Shown: piece by piece, positions 22,924-35,279 of the stretch
Position numbering within the stretch: the stretch's first letter is position 1
Layout: the number at the start of each line of letters is the position of its first letter
Assembly: GCA_050084985.1 (NCBI GenBank)
Contig: JBITNC010000001.1
Coordinates: 127,038,001-127,102,000, forward strand
Origin: Nageia nagi
Lineage: Eukaryota; Pinophyta
Direction of reading: 5' to 3'
Length of the DNA stretch: 64,000 nt
Program-made: the position numbers and the translations under genes
The notes under the pieces: generated by a model
What the model was told of the DNA's origin: nothing
The model's input: the letters and a program-made list of their open reading frames with translations, nothing else
Database searches by the model: none

Positions 22924-24660
22924 TTATGTACATCAAATTTGGGGTTGGAATTTTGGGTATTTCAAGCCACCAATGATGTGTTTTTTGATGTTTAGGAGGA
23001 GATATCAAAGACCAAAATTAATTTTAGAGGATCCTGAGATTGGTTAAAGTGGTAGTGACTGAAATGGATAATGTAGAGAAGCAATAGTCTACTATTCATA
23101 CCATGATGGATGTTGATTTTGAAAGGAGGTTTTCAACAATGGAGAATCATTTGGCTAGGTTGCTGAATTGTTGGCTACTGGAGAACATGTAAATATCAAT
23201 TAGAGATATCATGATGTAGTTGGGAGACCTGATTCATCATCTTCATCAAATAGAGTTCCATTCAAGGTGGATGCCAAAGTGGACATTCCTATTTTTAGAG
23301 AAGAGGTTGATGTAAAAAATGTGAATAATTAGAGGTTTATTTCCAAATTCATGGTGTTGTAAATGATGTTGATAAAATCTCTTTTGCTAGATTAAAGATG
23401 AGTGGACATGCTTTAGTTTGGTGGGAAAGCTATGTAGAAACTCTTAATCATGAACACTTATCAAAAATATCTTCTTGGAATGAATTTAAGGAGTTGTTAA
23501 GATATTAATTCTATCCTTTAAGGCATCATAATAAATAATTGATGAAATGGATACTTTTTAAACAACAAAGGGGGCATAATATTCAATAATACACTACAAA
23601 ATTTAGGAAAAAAGCTACTTTGCTTGGGGTTTCACTAAAAGATCCTCAAACTTTGATGAAGTACATTGGAGGTTTACATAGTCATTTGCAAAAGACTATC
23701 ATTTCTTTAATCCTACTAATATTGGTCAAGTGTGTGTGCAAGCACAATACTTAGAAGAGGATGGTAAAGCAAGGTGACTATATGATGAATCCAAGAAGGC
23801 TTCTAATTCAAGGGGAGGACAAGAGAAAGGTAAATCTCAAGATAAAGGTAAAGGTAAGCAAGAAACTAAGACCACTAATATTTCAAAGAAAGAAGGTGAT
23901 GGTAGGCATTGTGATAAAGATGGTCATGTTGATGATAAATTTTGAAAATTGCATCCAGAATTACATCTATATAAGCATAAGAATAAGGATAAAACTAATG
24001 TTATAGTTCTTAGATGTGATGATATTGAGGGTAGTTCAGATGTTGATGAGAAAATAAATTATTCATCCATTCAAAAGGTTGAAGAACCATAAGAAATTGA
24101 AGAACAAAGGATTAAATTATTCCACCTCAAAATCCAAATCAAGAAAATCGAAGTAGATTGCATTGTTGATCTAGGCTCTCATGTAAATTTAATTTCAAAG
24201 ACTATGGTAAGTAATTTGGGATTGAAAATTTTCAACCATCCAAATCCATATCCTTTGTGTTGGGTGCATCACAATGCTAGTGTGCAAGTCACTAAACAAT
24301 GTAAGTTGAAATTTGTTATTTGTGCAAAGTACATTGATGAAGTTATGGTTAATGTTGTTCCTTAAGATATTTGTCATGTTATTCTTAGTCAGCCTTATAT
24401 GTGGGATAGAGATAGTATTTATTATATATGATTGAATAAATTATAGTTGGTGAAAGATGAAAAGATGTTTCTAGCATGTGCACATAAAAGTAGGAAAAAG
24501 CTACCTTTGGTCATTTCCAGTCAGGTAAAACATCTTGTGAATGCTTCTAAAAAGTTTATTCTGATCATGGTTAAAATAGGAGCCTTAGGTGAGGTGAACC
24601 TCATGCTATTAGTGGCATGCAATACTGATTATGGCCACTAACAACATGTAAAAGAGAGGA
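22924..24660 (+). pseudogene. gypsy-B gag and protease, broken
   Basis: Gag is readable with frame changes: SFARLKMSGHALVWWESY near 23380-23440, then FKELLRY, YTTKFRKKATLLGVS and LMKYIGGLHSHLQKTI up to about 23700. A zinc-knuckle-like stretch HCDKDGHVDDK follows near 23908, one Cys having been lost. The retropepsin region near 24140-24430 reads VDCIVDLGSHVNLISKTMV, where the active-site triplet is DLG instead of DSG or DTG, and ends with LSQPYMWDRDSI. Stops interrupt both. The first 150 bases after the PBS have no recognisable content. Confidence 0.8.
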
Positions 24661-24699
24661 ACAAATGTATGATTTGGTTCCATAGGGATTACCTCCTAT

Positions 24700-25990
24700 G
24701 CAAGATATACAACATGACATTCAATTTTTACGTGATGTTTCATTTCCTAATAAAGTTTTGTATCAACAATCAATTTTAGAGCAAGGGTAGATAAGGAGGC
24801 AAATTCAAGAGTTGATTGATCAAGATGTGATTAGACCAAATACATCTCCATGTGGGTTACCTATTATTTTAGTTCCCAAGAAGGATCAAACTTGGAGAAT
24901 GTTCATTGACTATAGAGCACTAAATAAAATCACCATAAAAAATCACTATCTTTTGCTTTGGATAGATGATCTTTTGGATTTGTTGCAAGAGGAAAGATTC
25001 TTCATAAAAATGGACTTGAGGAGTGGATATCACCAAGTTAGAATCAAGAAGGAGGACATATGGAAGAATACCTTCATGATAAGACAAGGCCTATTTGAGT
25101 GGCTTATTTTACCATTTGGTTTGTTCAATGCACCAGCCACTTTCATGAGGGTAATGAATGATGTACTTTATCCATTTATTAACTTTTTTGTTGTATATTT
25201 GGATGATATTCTTATTTATAGTTCTACTTGGGAATAACATGTTGTATATCTTAGACAAGTGTTTCAAACTTCATATAGGGAGAAGTTGTTATTGAAACAT
25301 TCAAAATGTGAGTTTGGCAAAGAGTCTGGTGTATTTGTGCCACGTTATTGGTCATGGAAAACTTAAGATAGATCCTAGTAAAGTGCTATAGTGGATTGGC
25401 CAAGGCCATATAATGTAAATGAAGTAAGGAGTTTCTTAGATGTTGTCCAATATTTAGAAAGTTTATTGTTGATTTTTCTCATGTTGCTTCACCTTTACAT
25501 GATGTAACCGATAAGAGGCAAGTTTTTCAATGGGGGAAACAACAACAAACATGTTTTGACACTTTGAAGCAAAAGATTATTAGTGCACTTATGCTAGGAC
25601 TTCATGATTTGTAGAAGCCATTTGAAGTGGAGACTGATGCAAGTGAATATGTCATGGGAGCCATTTTGATACAAGAAACCAATTTGCTATCATTCTAAAA
25701 AGTTTAGTGGGGCCATTTTGAATTATCCTACTTATGATAAGGAAATGTATGCATTGCTTCAAGCTTTTAAAAAGTGGAAACATTACTTAATGGGGAAAGA
25801 AACAATCATTCATACTAATCATCAACCATTAAAGTATTTACAAACTCAATCAAAATTGTAACAAACTATACACTATAGATGGATGAGTTTTCTGCAACAA
25901 TTTCATATAGTGATCAAGTATAAGAAAGGAACATAAAATAAAGTTGTTGACATGCTTTCTAGATCACTTGTAACTATAGATTTCACATCA
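24700..25990 (+). pseudogene. gypsy-B reverse transcriptase and RNase H
   Basis: RT at 24812-25237 reads VIRPNTSPCGLPIILVPKKD, KMDLRSGYHQVRIKKEDI, LPFGLFNAPATFMRVMND and the catalytic VVYLDDILIYS. Frameshifts follow in the connection region. RNase H near 25620-25980 shows [16 protein letters not shown] and, in another frame, RWMSFLQQFHIVIKY and VVDMLSRS. Homologous to gypsy-A 16674-17800. Confidence 0.9.
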
Positions 25991-26149
25991 TTAGCAGTGT
26001 GCAGTACTAATTTTAGGCTACCAACAACATGTAAACAGGGTCTAGTAAGTTCTCTCTCAATACTAAAATTTCTTCCTTTTCTATCTAAGTCATCTTCAGA
26101 GGCATATGTGTAGGATCTAAACTTTGAAGAAGTGTATGAGCAGTTGTCT

Positions 26150-26600
26150 TCATCTAGGTCCAAGTATGAGGATTTGGATAAATTTCATTTGCAAAATGGA
26201 CTTCTTTATCATTTTAATGCATTATGTGTCCCTGTAGGTGAAAGGATCTGACTAATTAGATAAGCACATACTTCAAACATTGCAGGATATTTTAGGATTG
26301 GAAAGACATTGTACAATTTGCAAAGGTATGTATATTGGCCAAAGATGCAAGATCAAGTTGCCAAGTACATAAGGGGGTATTCTTTGTGTTGCACTAGCAA
26401 GCCAAGTAATAAGAAATTTGGTTTTTATCAGTCACTTCCAGTATCTTCACATCCATGGGAGTGTATCTCAATGGATTTTGTGGGAGGATTGCCTATGACT
26501 AAGAAGGGTCATGACTATTTATTTGTTGTTGTGGATAGATTTAGCAAGATGTGTGTTTTGATTCCATGTACAAAGACTATACCATGACAAGATGCTACAA
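26150..26600 (+). pseudogene. gypsy-B integrase, N-terminal part
   Basis: The zinc-binding region and core start read FHLQNGLLYHFNALCVPVGE, TLYNLQRYVYWPKM, CISMDFVGGLPMTKKGHDY and VDRFSKMCVLIPCTKTIP. The frame ends at a TGA near 26587, and the LINE insertion follows at about 26600. The rest of the domain resumes at 31557. Confidence 0.88.
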
Positions 26601-27029
26601 TTTTTTTAATCTATTTTGGTAATGTTAAATAATTATATTGCTAAAAAATAGGAGGTTTTTGGTTGACCTTGAAACCATACAATAGGAGTCAAAAGTAAAT
26701 ATTACAAGGAAAAATTACATTCATAAGGTATTTTAAAATTTCAAGCAAGAAAAAAAGGAGTAAGGATCCATGTCAAAAGCCAAAGAACACAAGACTAAGT
26801 CGATGGGGGTCAACCTTAATGAGTCAGCTATAAATGATCTAGCAAAGTAGGATGAACATGCATAATGTTTTGTTTGGCCTTGAGCTTGATAGGTAGAGCG
26901 AAGAAGCAATCCAGTCTAGAGTCATAGTTATTCTAGAATCCATTAAGTGCAATGTGAAGAGAAAATAGGATCTACATCATGTATTGAGGATTAAGACCAT
27001 GATTTGAGCCATGGTACTAGATCTCATCC

Positions 27030-27960
27030 TCTTGATACACATTTTGAGTAGGGGTGTGGTGAATAGCAATAGCTTGGGAAGGATTTGAGTCTAAGGCTCT
27101 ATCATAAACTAGTTTGATGAGGCCTTGATGGATATAAGTACCACACTTTGTCACTTTCACCTTCTAAACTAAGTGTTGATGGGAATGGCCTATGAAATAA
27201 GCAAAAATAAACTCTCTCCTCATAAAATGAGTCATGGCTACCATGTGGAGATTGAGAATTAGTGCGATTCCTCCTTAAGTGAAGTAGTTAACTACCACCT
27301 CATGGATGTCTTTCCACTCCTCTTGTAGGTGGCTAATATTATACCCAAACCTTAGCTTCATAAGATATTTAGCCTAGTTCATGAAGAACTCTACCTCCTC
27401 GTAGTTCTTTTTTAGCTTCCTATTGATTCATCTACCTGAGGCTAGCAAGCTAGTAATTTGAGCAATGTTGCTTTCCTTGAAGTTGCAGGTGACATACCCA
27501 ATTATCACTTTATTATCCTCCCAATGTTACACTACTTGGTCAATCAAATTTTGGTCATGGCCATAGAAATGTTTCATGAAGGAAGCTATGTTGAATTCAC
27601 ATAAGGTAGCCCATAGCCTCACCTTCATCTTGTACTTGGCATTGGTCATAGGTTCCAACCTCTTGGCATCCATTACAGGATCTCTAAACTTACTAGGGAG
27701 TAAATTCCCAACCACTCTGTTCTAAACTAGGAAGAGGTGAAGGAGGAAGGAACTTAATAAGAACAAGCTAGTGATTTGAACACAAAAAATAATGCTCAGT
27801 AAAGGATCTTGAGACTTATCTTTAGCATACTTGGGCATGATAATCTGATCCAAGCAATCATGCCACTAGATCACTTCGAAGCATGTAAGTTGATGATGAC
27901 TAACTCCTTGCACACTCTTGAAATTCTTCCTGCATGTTAATTCATTGCACATTGTCCTAT
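27030..27960 (-). pseudogene. unrecognised coding-like stretch in LINE 3' region
   Basis: A minus-strand frame of about 300 codons with only scattered stops. It includes LPSKFRDPVMDAKRLEPM, NAKYKMKVRLWATLCEFN, HWEDNKVIIGYVTCNFKES, NRKLKKNYEEVEFFMN, EEWKDIHEVVVNYFT and GLIKLVYDRALDSNPS. It follows the end of the LINE ORF2 (about 28010) on the same strand. I do not recognise the family. The long near-open frame argues for a former protein; it could be a transduced 3' flank, a further LINE ORF, or an older insertion. Confidence 0.5.
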
Positions 27961-28009
27961 GCTAACTTATGCCTCCATAGGATGGGTTTCCTTAACAACT
28001 TGAGGATTG

Positions 28010-31000
28010 ATTCTAATTCATGATTAGAAAATTTGGAAAATTGAGTCAAGACCAATTCTATTAGTTGGCTCCTTGTCCTTAATGAATATTAAAGTTCCAT
28101 GAGTAATATTTTCAATAAATGAACTGATGGTACATTGAAATACTGCTTTAGGTTTAGCACTTTCTCCTCTAAATATGCAAGCATTTCTTTCATGTTATAT
28201 ACTCCACCATATGTGGGCTAGTAGGATAATGTTAAGGTTCATTTGTTTTCTTGAATGATGAATGAAATGCCATTGTTGGAGAAGAGTGATAGTATTTTTT
28301 GGAATAGCCCAAGCCATGCAAAAACTCTATAGTATAAGGCTCCAAATTTCAGTAGAGAAGGAACAATGGATGAAAATATGGTCTTGGCACTCAATAACTT
28401 TATGAAAAATAAAGCACTTATGAGTAAGTTGGAATCCCTTGTTGCAAAGGATATTGGTAGTTAGGATTTCTCCATGAATTATGATCCATAGGAAGAATGC
28501 CAGTTTAGGGATAAGCCCCTTGGTTTAGACCCTTTTCCTAGATCTTGTTGGTAGGAATAGTATTATTGAACTAAGGAATGACTTTCTTTATACTAAATTG
28601 ATCCTTCTTCACAAAACTACATTCCAATTTATCATCCAAAGTGATGTCTTGAATCTCGATGGCTTGAAATTCAAACCAAATCTTATTTAGTTGAGTATTA
28701 AGAGCAACATTAGTACTATCTTGAATATACCAGCTACCTTCCCCCTCTTAAACATGAATGTAGTCATAGGTTTTTACTCCTTGGTGTAACATTTCCCAAT
28801 TAGCTAAGGCTAGGCATTCTTAATAAGAGATGAGAGGAAGATCTCTAACCCATTTATCTTCCCAAAGATATATATGATTTCCCTAGTTAATAGATCATTT
28901 AACATTTGGAAGTAAGATACCTTTTATCTATCTTAATCCATTCCAAAAAGTAGAACATTAGGCAAGTTGTGGGTTTGAATGAAGAGATTTGAGCCTTAGG
29001 TACTTGGCTTTACATATGTTCATCCAAGTCATATTGTATTCATTTTGCAACTTCCAAGCCATCTTGGTTCTTAAGACCTGGTTTAAATATTTCATTTTTT
29101 CTAATCCTGAGACCTCCTTTATTCTTTGATTGGCAAACTTTGTCCCAAGCCATAAGTGACCATTTCTGATTAGCAATAATACTAGACCATAAAAACCTAC
29201 AGTAAATATGATCTATAGCTTGACAAATAGAAATTGACATTTCAAACACCATAGCACTCTAGATTGGAACACTTTAAAGAGTTATCTTTATTAGCTAGAG
29301 TTTTCCAGAATGTTTAAAGTAGCCTCTTTCCATCCTGATAGTTTAGAGTTGATTTTGAAGATGATTGAGTCCCAAAAAGTCTTCTTCAAGCACCCCATGA
29401 AAAGGGACATACCAAGATACATAGATGGTAAGGAACCAACCTTGCACTTAAAGAGTTTGGCAATTTTTTCCTATCTTTCCAAGGGGTTATTAAAGAAGAA
29501 GAGGTGATTTTTTGGAAGTTAACCTTATAATGGGAGCCATGTTCATAAAGTTTTAAGATTTGCAAAAGATTTTGAGCTTATTTAATGGAGGCATGACCAA
29601 TATTGATTGTATCATCAATAAATTGATGATGGGAAATAGGCTCATCATGCCTTGAAGTTGACCTTGCTTCCTTTTATTACTTAGCAATCTCCCTAAAGCT
29701 TCTATCATTATGATAAAAAGGTAGGTGGAAATGGGGTCACCTTGGCAAAGGCCTCTTTGGGCTGAAAAAAATGAACAGTTTCACCATTCAATAAGATAGA
29801 GTAGGAAGGGGTTGAAATACATAAGTGGACCCAATTACACCATTTTTGACCAAAGCCAAATCTACAAAGCACCTTGCTTAAGAATTTCCAATTCTCTATC
29901 ATATGCCTTTTGTATATCAAGTTTTAGGAGCATCCCTTCCTTCTTCCTACCATGAAGAGAGTTAATGGTATCATGCATAAGAATAACACCATCGATAATT
30001 TGTCTACCTTTGACAAACCCATCTTGTTTTGGAGAAATGAGAAGAGAGATATTTCTAAAGTATTTTTGTAAGGATTTTAGTGATAATATTATAAAGATAG
30101 TTTCATCAACTTATCAGCTTAAAAGTTTTGAACTTATTTGCACCCGGAGTCTTAGGAAGAAGGGCAAGAAAAGTGGTGTTCCAAGATTTTAAGAGTTTAG
30201 ATCTCCTAAAGAACTCAATATTTGCCTTAGTGATATCCTTACCAATAATATGCCAACACGTTTGATAGAATCCTATAGGAAAGCCATCTGGTCTAGGATA
30301 CTTATCAGGGGTGTAACCAATCTTTCCATATCATCTCTAGCCTATTGGTCAAGAATGGTTGGTATTTCCTCAAGTAGCTCATCTTTAGCCTATTCATCTT
30401 CCATTTGGTCTAAGGCTAAGAGGTTGTCATAGAAAGTAATAGCCTCCTTTTTTATGTCACCCTTATTTTGAAGAATATTTTGATCAAACTTTTTAATTTC
30501 AGATATTCTATTATAGCTTCTCCTAGAAATAATGGTTAGCTTGAAAAATTTAGTGTTTTTATCCCCCTCTTTCAACCATGCCACCCTTGATTTTTGTTTC
30601 CAATGAATCTCTTATTGGGTCATTGTATTGTAAATTTTTGAAAGGATTGTCTTCTCTTCTTCATCATTCTTGGAACTTCTTCCTTCTACCTAAATTTTCC
30701 TATTGATTTCTCCTAAATTTTCCTAAAGCATAACCTTTCTCTCATTGATATATCAAAAATGTTCCTTGTTCTACTTTTTAAGGTGAGCCTTCAAGCCTTT
30801 AAGTTTAGTGAAAACACGATACGTAGTAGTTCCTTTGATTTGAATATCCCACCAACCTTGGATATTGGTAAAGAAATCTTTGTGTTACATCCACATTAGC
30901 TCAAATATGAACAAACTATTTTTCTTTTCCTCTTTAGCAATCTGAAGAAGAAGAGATCTATGATCAAATCCTATAGTATGAAGTGGGGATAAGGTTGCAT

Positions 31001-31500
31001 AATGGTAGAAATTTCTCCACTCTGTGGTAACCATTTCCCTATCAAGTTTCCATTGAATATGGTTATTTTTTAGGCATTTATTAGACCAGGTATAGGAATT
31101 TCCTTCAAGAGTCATATCTATTAATTACATTTTATTGACAAAATTTCTAAAATCTTGCTTGCATTGGGTGGTATCTTCATTGTCTCCCTTTTTATCTTGT
31201 AGTTGGAGGGTGGAGTTAAAGTATCCCATCACTATATAATATTCTTATTTGAACCATTACCTATGGGCCATGAGATTTTCCTAAAAGGAAGCTCTAGCAA
31301 CTGAATTATTAGGAGCGTAAACATTAGTAAGAAAAAAGGATTTATTATCACTAAAATTTGTTATATGAATAGAGATAGCTCTTCTAGATAAGAAGAGAAT
31401 TCTAACCACTAACACCTTTGTTGGGTCCCACATGGTTAAGAGACCTCTTGAGATATTTTGGCTCCCAATTGAGGGATGGTAATATACTCAGCTTGCTTCC
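28010..31500 (-). pseudogene. LINE ORF2 remnant (endonuclease-RT-zinc knuckle)
   Basis: On the minus strand from high to low coordinates: endonuclease C-terminal half (FLTNVYAPNN, VMGYFNSTLQL, TLEGNSYTWSNKC at 30885-31115), then AWLKEGDKNTKFFK (30390-30584). RT follows with YPRPDGFPIGFYQTCW near 30270, LCRFGFGQKWCNWVHLCIST (29708-29920), CQGDP, and QFIDDT near 29610 where the family has FADD. The C-terminal region is KWSLMAWDKVCQSKNKGGLR (29040-29252) and a zf-RVT-like block near 28350-28470. Many stops and frameshifts; not functional. Confidence 0.88.
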
Positions 31501-31556
31501 ATATCTTATTTTTAGCTACTAAAGTTTTCTTCTCTTTTAATTTTGTTTCTTAGAGG

Positions 31557-32535
31557 GCTGCAAATTTATTCTTTTCTCATGTTTGGGTTCATTTTGGATT
31601 GCCTAATTCCATTATTTCGGATAGAGATAGTAGATTTTTAGGCAAGTTTTTGACATGTTTGTGGGAAAAGATAGATACAAGGTTGAAGAGGAGTACTGCC
31701 TTTCATCATCAGAAGGAAGGAAAAACTGAGGTGGTGAATAGTAAAATAATTCAACTTTTGAGGGGTTATTGTGGTAAGCATCCTAAGTCTTGGGATGAAC
31801 ATATTGAATATATCCAACATACATACAATAAGGTAATTCATTATTCCATTAATAAGATTCCTTTTGAGACTTGATTTGGTTATTTACCACCTTCACCTTT
31901 TGATTGTGTGTTTGGAAAACAAAGGGATGAAGAAGACTCACTTGAGAAAGAGGAAAAGCAAGCTAAAAAATTTGTTGAAAAGGTTAGGTAAATTCATTTG
32001 AAAGTCCAAAAGCAACTTGAGACAAGCCAAGCTAAGTATAATATGAGATATAAAAAACATAGAGTTGACCATAAATTTCATGTGGGAGACCATGTTTGGT
32101 TGCATCTTAGTAAGGAGAGGTTGCAAGGACCAACCAAGAAGTTGAAACCTATAAGGTATGGATCATTAGAAATTGTGAAGCAAATGAGAATGCATTAAGA
32201 TTGAATCTTTGGGCATATATGAACAACTATTTAGTTGTGAATGTTGAGAATTTGAAATTGTATGAGCCATCTATTTTGACTAAATATGAAGCAAGTTAAT
32301 ATCAAATTTGCCATATCTTAATGACTTAGCTCCTAATACTATGGACAAACTCAAGGAGTATTCCATATTACAAAAGAAGGTTCATGCTATAAGAAGAGGT
32401 GAGATAAAGTTGTGGTTGGTTGGATTGACAGGAAAGAAGCCTAATAAAGCCAAGTGGATGGATAGGTATAGAGTTGGGGAGTTGTATCCTCATCTATGCA
32501 TTTGTGGGACCAAATGTTTCTCCATCAGGGAGGTG
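31557..32535 (+). pseudogene. gypsy-B integrase, C-terminal part with chromodomain-like tail
   Basis: The integrase core resumes with HVWVHFGLPNSIISDRDSRF, the second catalytic Asp being in SDRD, and EKIDTRLKRSTAFHHQKEGK, with the Glu in KTEVVN. A GD-HVWLHLSKERL block and a short C-terminal stretch (RGEIKLWLVGLTGKKPNKAK, then WMDRYRVGELYPHL) resemble the chromodomain-like end of some gypsy integrases. An in-frame stop at 31873-31875 and later frameshifts break it. The end carries a purine-rich CAGGGAGG next to the 3' LTR, the likely PPT. Confidence 0.85.
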
Positions 32536-33255
32536 TGATCCGAATTGGATCATGTATCAAGTTGTCTTTTTAGGAGCAATACTCATTCCAGAGGTATATG
32601 TGCTTAGAGATAGATCAAACACCAAAATTTGGAGTTTTTTGGTATTCAATTTTTGGCCACTAGTGGCATGCAAATTATTGTTTTTAGACCCCTACGATGT
32701 GCATCTTCATGAGTTAGTAGGGGCATTTAAAGAGATAGTGGCATTTTGAGAGACTGAGTAATTCAAGTTCCTTGGTCTATGTTTTAGAGTGTTCTAGAGG
32801 CTTATTTAATAGTGCATATTATTTTGAATTCTAAATAAGGATTGTAGAGTTTTTGGATTTTAGAATTGTAATAGTTTGAAGGAAGACTAAGAGTCATTCC
32901 AAAATTATTGAAGTTCTAAGATTATTTCTTCTTATTGTAGGAGATTACAGTAATTGTAGGATATTCTACTGCCATAGTGTTGATGGTATTTCTCTATACA
33001 TGTAATATTGTGATGTCCATAGATAAAAATAAGAGAAGGCTCCAATTCCATGCTGTATTAGTGCACATTGGGTGAACTAGGGTAAATCAGTGTGTTGATC
33101 TTGTTGTGTGTTTGAGATTGCTAGTTTATGATTTACATTGTACAATTTTCAAATTTATATGTAATTTTTATGATCTCATAATGGTGAATGTATTTTTGTT
33201 CAAATTTATAAATGAGGATCTGAGTATGTTATAAGCATTCGATGATTACAGATCA
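32536..33255 (+). repeat. 3' LTR of gypsy-B
   Basis: 720 bp, starting TGATCCGAATTGG and ending TACAGATCA. It pairs with 22187-22909. Confidence 0.9.
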
Positions 33256-33510
33256 ATGTAGGTATAGTGGATGAGGGTTCTAAATACTTTAATAACATGA
33301 GTGACTCTTCTTGCATTATTCCTAGGATGAATCATTATAAATGCAATGTATGGACATCCATCAAAGAGAAGTTGAAAATGGTTTTGCATTGAACATTATG
33401 GTTGTGAGTGCATTGATATAAATATATGCAAAATATGGAAGAATACAATAGGCTCATTAATTATTTGATAAGATGTATGATGCAAACACAATTTCATAAA
33501 ATGCAATAAA
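33256..33510 (+). pseudogene. PPR pseudogene fragment, continuation after gypsy-B
   Basis: The first bases complete the PPR unit cut at 22186 (VGIVDEG, MSDSSCIIPRMNHYKC). A deletion-joined second unit follows (VCTSIKEKLKMV region, then KMYDANTIS). It stops where the unrelated spliced remnant begins. Confidence 0.8.
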
Positions 33511-33579
33511 CAACAACAATAATCCAACATTTATAAAGTCACAAATGTCATACATTCAAAAATTTATAAAGTTTTTAAA

Positions 33580-35170
33580 AAATTAATCATCATTCACTAT
33601 TTTCTATATGTTCATCATCATCAACACTACCACTAACACCATTATCATAATGAATACTCATATCCTCATCCCGATGTGATCTTTCCTTCTCAATACATGG
33701 ATCATTGTTTGAATCATACATATCCTCATGAAGCACAAGTTGTGGCTTTGAAGTCATATCATAAAAATTTTAATAAAATAAATGTTAGTAAACAATCAAA
33801 ATTTAAAAATCTTATGCATCAATATCGATGTTACTAATTACTTACCATCTCCTCCATCATAGCTACTAGCTTTTGAAATCTATGTCTAACGCCATAGGTA
33901 TTTTTTTCTTTGGTGGGAAATTGTCCATATTTGAAAAGCTACAAAAAAATATATCAAATTAAATAAATTAAACTAAATATTTATCTATTTATTTTAAAAT
34001 ATTAAATAATGAGCTAATTATACTCACAAACTTGCCCTTAATCCCATGTCTCTTAGTGCTTCTAGTCTGATGTGTACTGGACTACAAGTGACTCAATCAT
34101 GCTCTTGTATCTTTTTCCTATTTTGAGGGTGTATCTAAGGTTCTTTTTTGTGATTCTTCATCATTCATTTTTTTGACCATTTTCTTGCACACTATGTTGT
34201 CAATATCAGGTGGTATACTAGTCAAACATTCATTTTGTGATTTTTTTTTATCATGATTTTTTTTTATCTCATTTTATCTTTAAGCTTCATATCGCCCTCT
34301 CGAGTATATTTTTTGCACTTCAGCTATCACCAAAATCTTGTTTGAGCATTTGAATTTTTCTATGTTTTTGTACAAAATATAAAATTTAAAAAAAAAAATT
34401 TAGTTTATAATTTTTTGGTAAATTAATCCTTATAAAAATTGAAACAAATGTACTAAAAAAATACATACCCTTGGCACTTTGGTTGTTCTATTTGAGTTTC
34501 AATGTGCCATTGAACTCTTGATATGTGTACTTCCTAAGGGATTTAGAAAAAAGGATCCTAAAATTGTTTGCAAAATACTAGTAAATTTATATATTGGGAA
34601 ATAATATATAAATATATAATTTTCAAACATTAAATTTTACCTGTATCATCTTCAACGTCTTCACCATCCACTTTAATTTTGATGGATATTCCTCATCCTG
34701 TAATGAATGTTGAAATAATAGGGGGCTCTTGATTTACTGAAGTTGCACTTCCAATACTTATGTCACCTTAACTAAAATTAAACTTAAACTTATTTAAATA
34801 TGATATATTTCAATTGTTTAAAAAAAGTAACAATTCAAAATAATATATTACCTCATGGAATCATAGGATGTGAAGGTGAGTTGTTGCATCTTAAAGAAGG
34901 CCCACCACCTTGCAATGCCTCCATTTATTCAAGGGATAAGATTTTTGATGCAACGTCCATTATATTTTTTACCATCTCAAACTATTAAAAAAAAATTTAA
35001 AAAAAAAATTTCATCTCAAATGAATAGTATTAAATAAAAAATATTGATATTACATATTGATAATTATAATAATTTGCTTGCCAAACTTATTTTTCTTGTG
35101 CTTTCTTTCTTTTTTTTTCCATATTCTTTATCCTTTTTAACCATGATTCACTGTGTTAAGGTGCCAAAAA
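33580..35170 (-). pseudogene. unrecognised multi-exon gene remnant
   Basis: The minus strand shows several exon-like blocks bounded by good splice signals. One is 33845-33947 (LFKYGQFPTKEKNTYGVRHR, then FQKLVAMMEEM), preceded by TTTTTTTGTAG and followed by GTAAGTAA. Another is 34640-34780 (GDISIGSATSVNQEPP, SIKIKVDGEDVEDD), preceded by TTAATTTTAG and followed by GTAAAA. Further blocks are 34850-34985 (FEMVKNIMDVASKILSLE) and a final acidic block ending in a stop near 33585 (SVDDDEHIENSE). Some blocks have internal stops. The family is not recognised. It could be an accessory gene of a CACTA-type transposon, since short acidic spliced proteins occur there, but I see no clear termini. Confidence 0.4.
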
Positions 35171-35279
35171 TCATACACACACTACACCATGTCAATGAAT
35201 TTCAATAATCACTTATATCACTAATGAAGTCCAATAATCACTTCTATTACTAATGGATTCTAATAATCACCTAATCTAG

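Larger units (their letters stand above)
26601..31556 (-). mobile_element. 5'-truncated L1-type LINE inserted in gypsy-B integrase
   Basis: The minus strand carries the end of an AP-endonuclease, then RT and the C-terminal zinc-binding region of a plant L1-clade LINE. The 3' end is at the low-coordinate side, next to a T-run at 26601-26607 (poly-A on the element strand). The host sequence GCTACAA before it is repeated as GCTGCAA with similar following bases at 31557-31575, consistent with a LINE target duplication. The 5' part of the endonuclease is missing, typical of truncated copies. Confidence 0.85.
22187..33255 (+). mobile_element. full-length Ty3/gypsy retrotransposon (gypsy-B), carrying a nested LINE
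   Basis: LTRs of 723 and 720 bp at the ends start TGATC and end GATCA. A PBS lies at 22912-22923, followed by gag, protease, RT, RNase H and integrase in that order. A LINE (26601-31556) interrupts integrase. The flanks are GTGAA (22182-22186) and ATGTA (33256-33260); comparison with other PPR units shows these are the same target site with two later substitutions. The LTRs are more diverged than those of the young copia, so this insertion is older. Confidence 0.92.

Noticed and set aside
29310-30432. Plus-strand reading frames in the LINE region
   Set aside because: Shadows of the minus-strand LINE ORF2; the minus-strand frames carry the RT and endonuclease motifs.
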